From Caryophanales bacterium (lineage in GTDB: Bacteria > Bacillota > Bacilli > Alicyclobacillales > SLC66), in NCBI GenBank assembly GCA_027341705.1, contig DAIELO010000016.1:1-12056 (forward strand): a stretch of DNA of 12,056 nucleotides. Direction: 5' to 3'. The position numbers and the translations under genes are program-made. Under the pieces are notes generated by a model that was not told the DNA's origin, made no database searches, and saw only the letters and a program-made list of their open reading frames with translations. Numbering within the stretch: position 1 is the stretch's first letter; every line of letters starts with the position of its first letter. This document shows positions 11,128 to 12,056 of the stretch, piece after piece.

Positions 11128-12056
11128 CGATCATCATGGATCATGTGTCAGTGACTGCAAAAGCATCCCCGTTAAAAGAAATCCTAAAGGATATTAATTG
11201 TACTTTTGAAAATGGGACGATCACGTTGGTAATAGGCAAAACGGGCTCTGGAAAAACGACATTGTTAGATGCATTGGCAGGCCTGACTACGATCCAATCA
11301 GGAACGGTGTGGTTTGACAAACAGCCGTTGTGGAACAAAAAGCGTCTTATTGACGCAGTCAGGCTAAAGACAGGCTATGTATTTCAATACCCTGAACATC
11401 ATTTATTTGCACGTACCGTCAAAGGCGAATTTGACTATTCCTTAAAACCCTATCGTCTATCCCAAGAAGAGGACACAGCGCGCACGATATCTGCAATGCA
11501 TACCGTCAAATTAGCTTTGGATCTGCTTGTGCAATCACCCCTGCTGCTAAGCAGCGGACAAAAGCGGCGCGTGTCACTCGGAAGCACGTTTGCCACACAA
11601 CCGGAATGGCTGTTTTTAGATGAACCCACCTCAGGGTTAGACCCTGAAGCGGTGCAAACGTTGATTACATTTTTCAAATCATGGAAAACACAAGCGAAAG
11701 GAGGGATGGTAATTGCCACCCACGACCTTGATGCTTTCTTCCCCTTTGCTGATAAGGTGCTCGTGATGCATAATGGGAGCCTACTTGCCAACCTAACACC
11801 TGATGAATTATGTGCAAATACGGACATCTTACGGCAAGCGGAGGTGGGATTTCCCATCGCCGTCGAAGTGGCCATGTTATTGAATGAGCAAGGAATAAGC
11901 GCCCCAATCGGATGTGTGCCCGCAAAAACCATGGCAACCGCGATCACAAGTCTAGCCATTGGGACACCATCTCGTGCAGGGCAATTGCTGCATCACCAAC
12001 AAGCACTCACGACAAGTGAGTTAGATGATTCCTCTTTAGATGAGGCACCTCAATTG
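11124..12056 (+). CDS. ecfA2: ECF transporter ATPase, second subunit (EcfA2-like), 3' end outside the window
   Basis: Second ATPase of the pair, open for 311 codons to the window edge. Seen: Walker A GKTGSGKTT (38-46), Q-loop GYVFQYPEHHLF with Q88, signature LSSGQKRR (142-149), Walker B WLFLDEPTSGLD (162-173), and switch His H200 in VIATHDLD. The signature has Ser for the first Gly (LSSGQ, not LSGGQ), a mild change. The start ATG overlaps the ecfA1 stop (ATGA, 11124-11127), indicating coupled translation. EcfA subunits are usually about 280-290 residues; this one already exceeds that, and its last part (from about 255) is a Thr/Ser/Gln-rich stretch, ending LDDSSLDEAPQL, with no recognised domain. 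An ecfT gene is expected next but is not in view. Confidence 0.92.
   Translation, partial: MTIIMDHVSVTAKASPLKEILKDINCTFENGTITLVIGKTGSGKTTLLDALAGLTTIQSGTVWFDKQPLWNKKRLIDAVRLKTGYVFQYPEHHLFARTVKGEFDYSLKPYRLSQEEDTARTISAMHTVKLALDLLVQSPLLLSSGQKRRVSLGSTFATQPEWLFLDEPTSGLDPEAVQTLITFFKSWKTQAKGGMVIATHDLDAFFPFADKVLVMHNGSLLANLTPDELCANTDILRQAEVGFPIAVEVAMLLNEQGISAPIGCVPAKTMATAITSLAIGTPSRAGQLLHHQQALTTSELDDSSLDEAPQL

Noticed and set aside
11141..11959. Minus-strand ORFs opposite ecfA2.
   Set aside because: The plus frame has every ABC ATPase motif in order; the reverse frames are low-complexity Ser/Cys-rich shadows.

Overview
This window is chromosomal DNA from an endospore-forming Firmicute of the Bacilli type. 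The evidence is a Ger(x)C germinant-receptor lipoprotein, an RsfA/GerR-type prespore regulator, YlbP-like, YlbF/YmcA-like, IDEAL, DUF3055-like and DUF1292 proteins, strong AAGGAGG-type ribosome binding sites, and several TTG/GTG starts. An Alicyclobacillaceae-type host is possible, but that is only an impression from divergence and base composition. No rRNA, tRNA, CRISPR array, insertion sequence or prophage gene was seen, and no gap between genes reaches 300 bases.

Layout. 1-1641: the 3' end of an SDR oxidoreductase meets, tail to tail with 5 bp between, an orphan gerC-type gene. 1741-2907: a YlbP-like acetyltransferase and sodA, each with its own promoter. A bidirectional terminator follows, then a leftward operon read from 5306 to 2953: clpP, a MidA-family methyltransferase (ATGA overlap), a 27-codon membrane peptide and an RsfA-family regulator. 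5454-5921: a leftward isochorismatase-fold gene lacking the catalytic cysteine, with its own terminator. 6092-8554: small, mostly uncharacterised genes (an IDEAL-motif protein, a DUF3055-like protein, a 152-residue DUF1292-like protein preceded by a 40-residue membrane peptide, a 66-residue membrane hairpin, a short YmcA-like protein and a His-rich DUF1292 protein). 8580-12056: a biotin module in which bioY-birA run leftward and two ECF transporter ATPase genes run rightward. They are separated by a 123-bp region holding a clear BirA operator between two facing extended -10 promoters.

How the genes work together. The biotin block is the clearest circuit. BirA bound to biotinyl-AMP should occupy the operator and silence both the BioY substrate-binding component and its own gene on one side and the energising ATPases on the other, so uptake falls when biotin is sufficient. 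The clpP operon joins protease, methyltransferase and sporulation-regulator genes. I found no clearly new defence or mobile system. The most unusual points are the mirrored bio control region, the EcfA switch His-to-Gln change, the cysteine-less hydrolase, the two unlisted membrane micropeptides and the His-rich DUF1292 protein.
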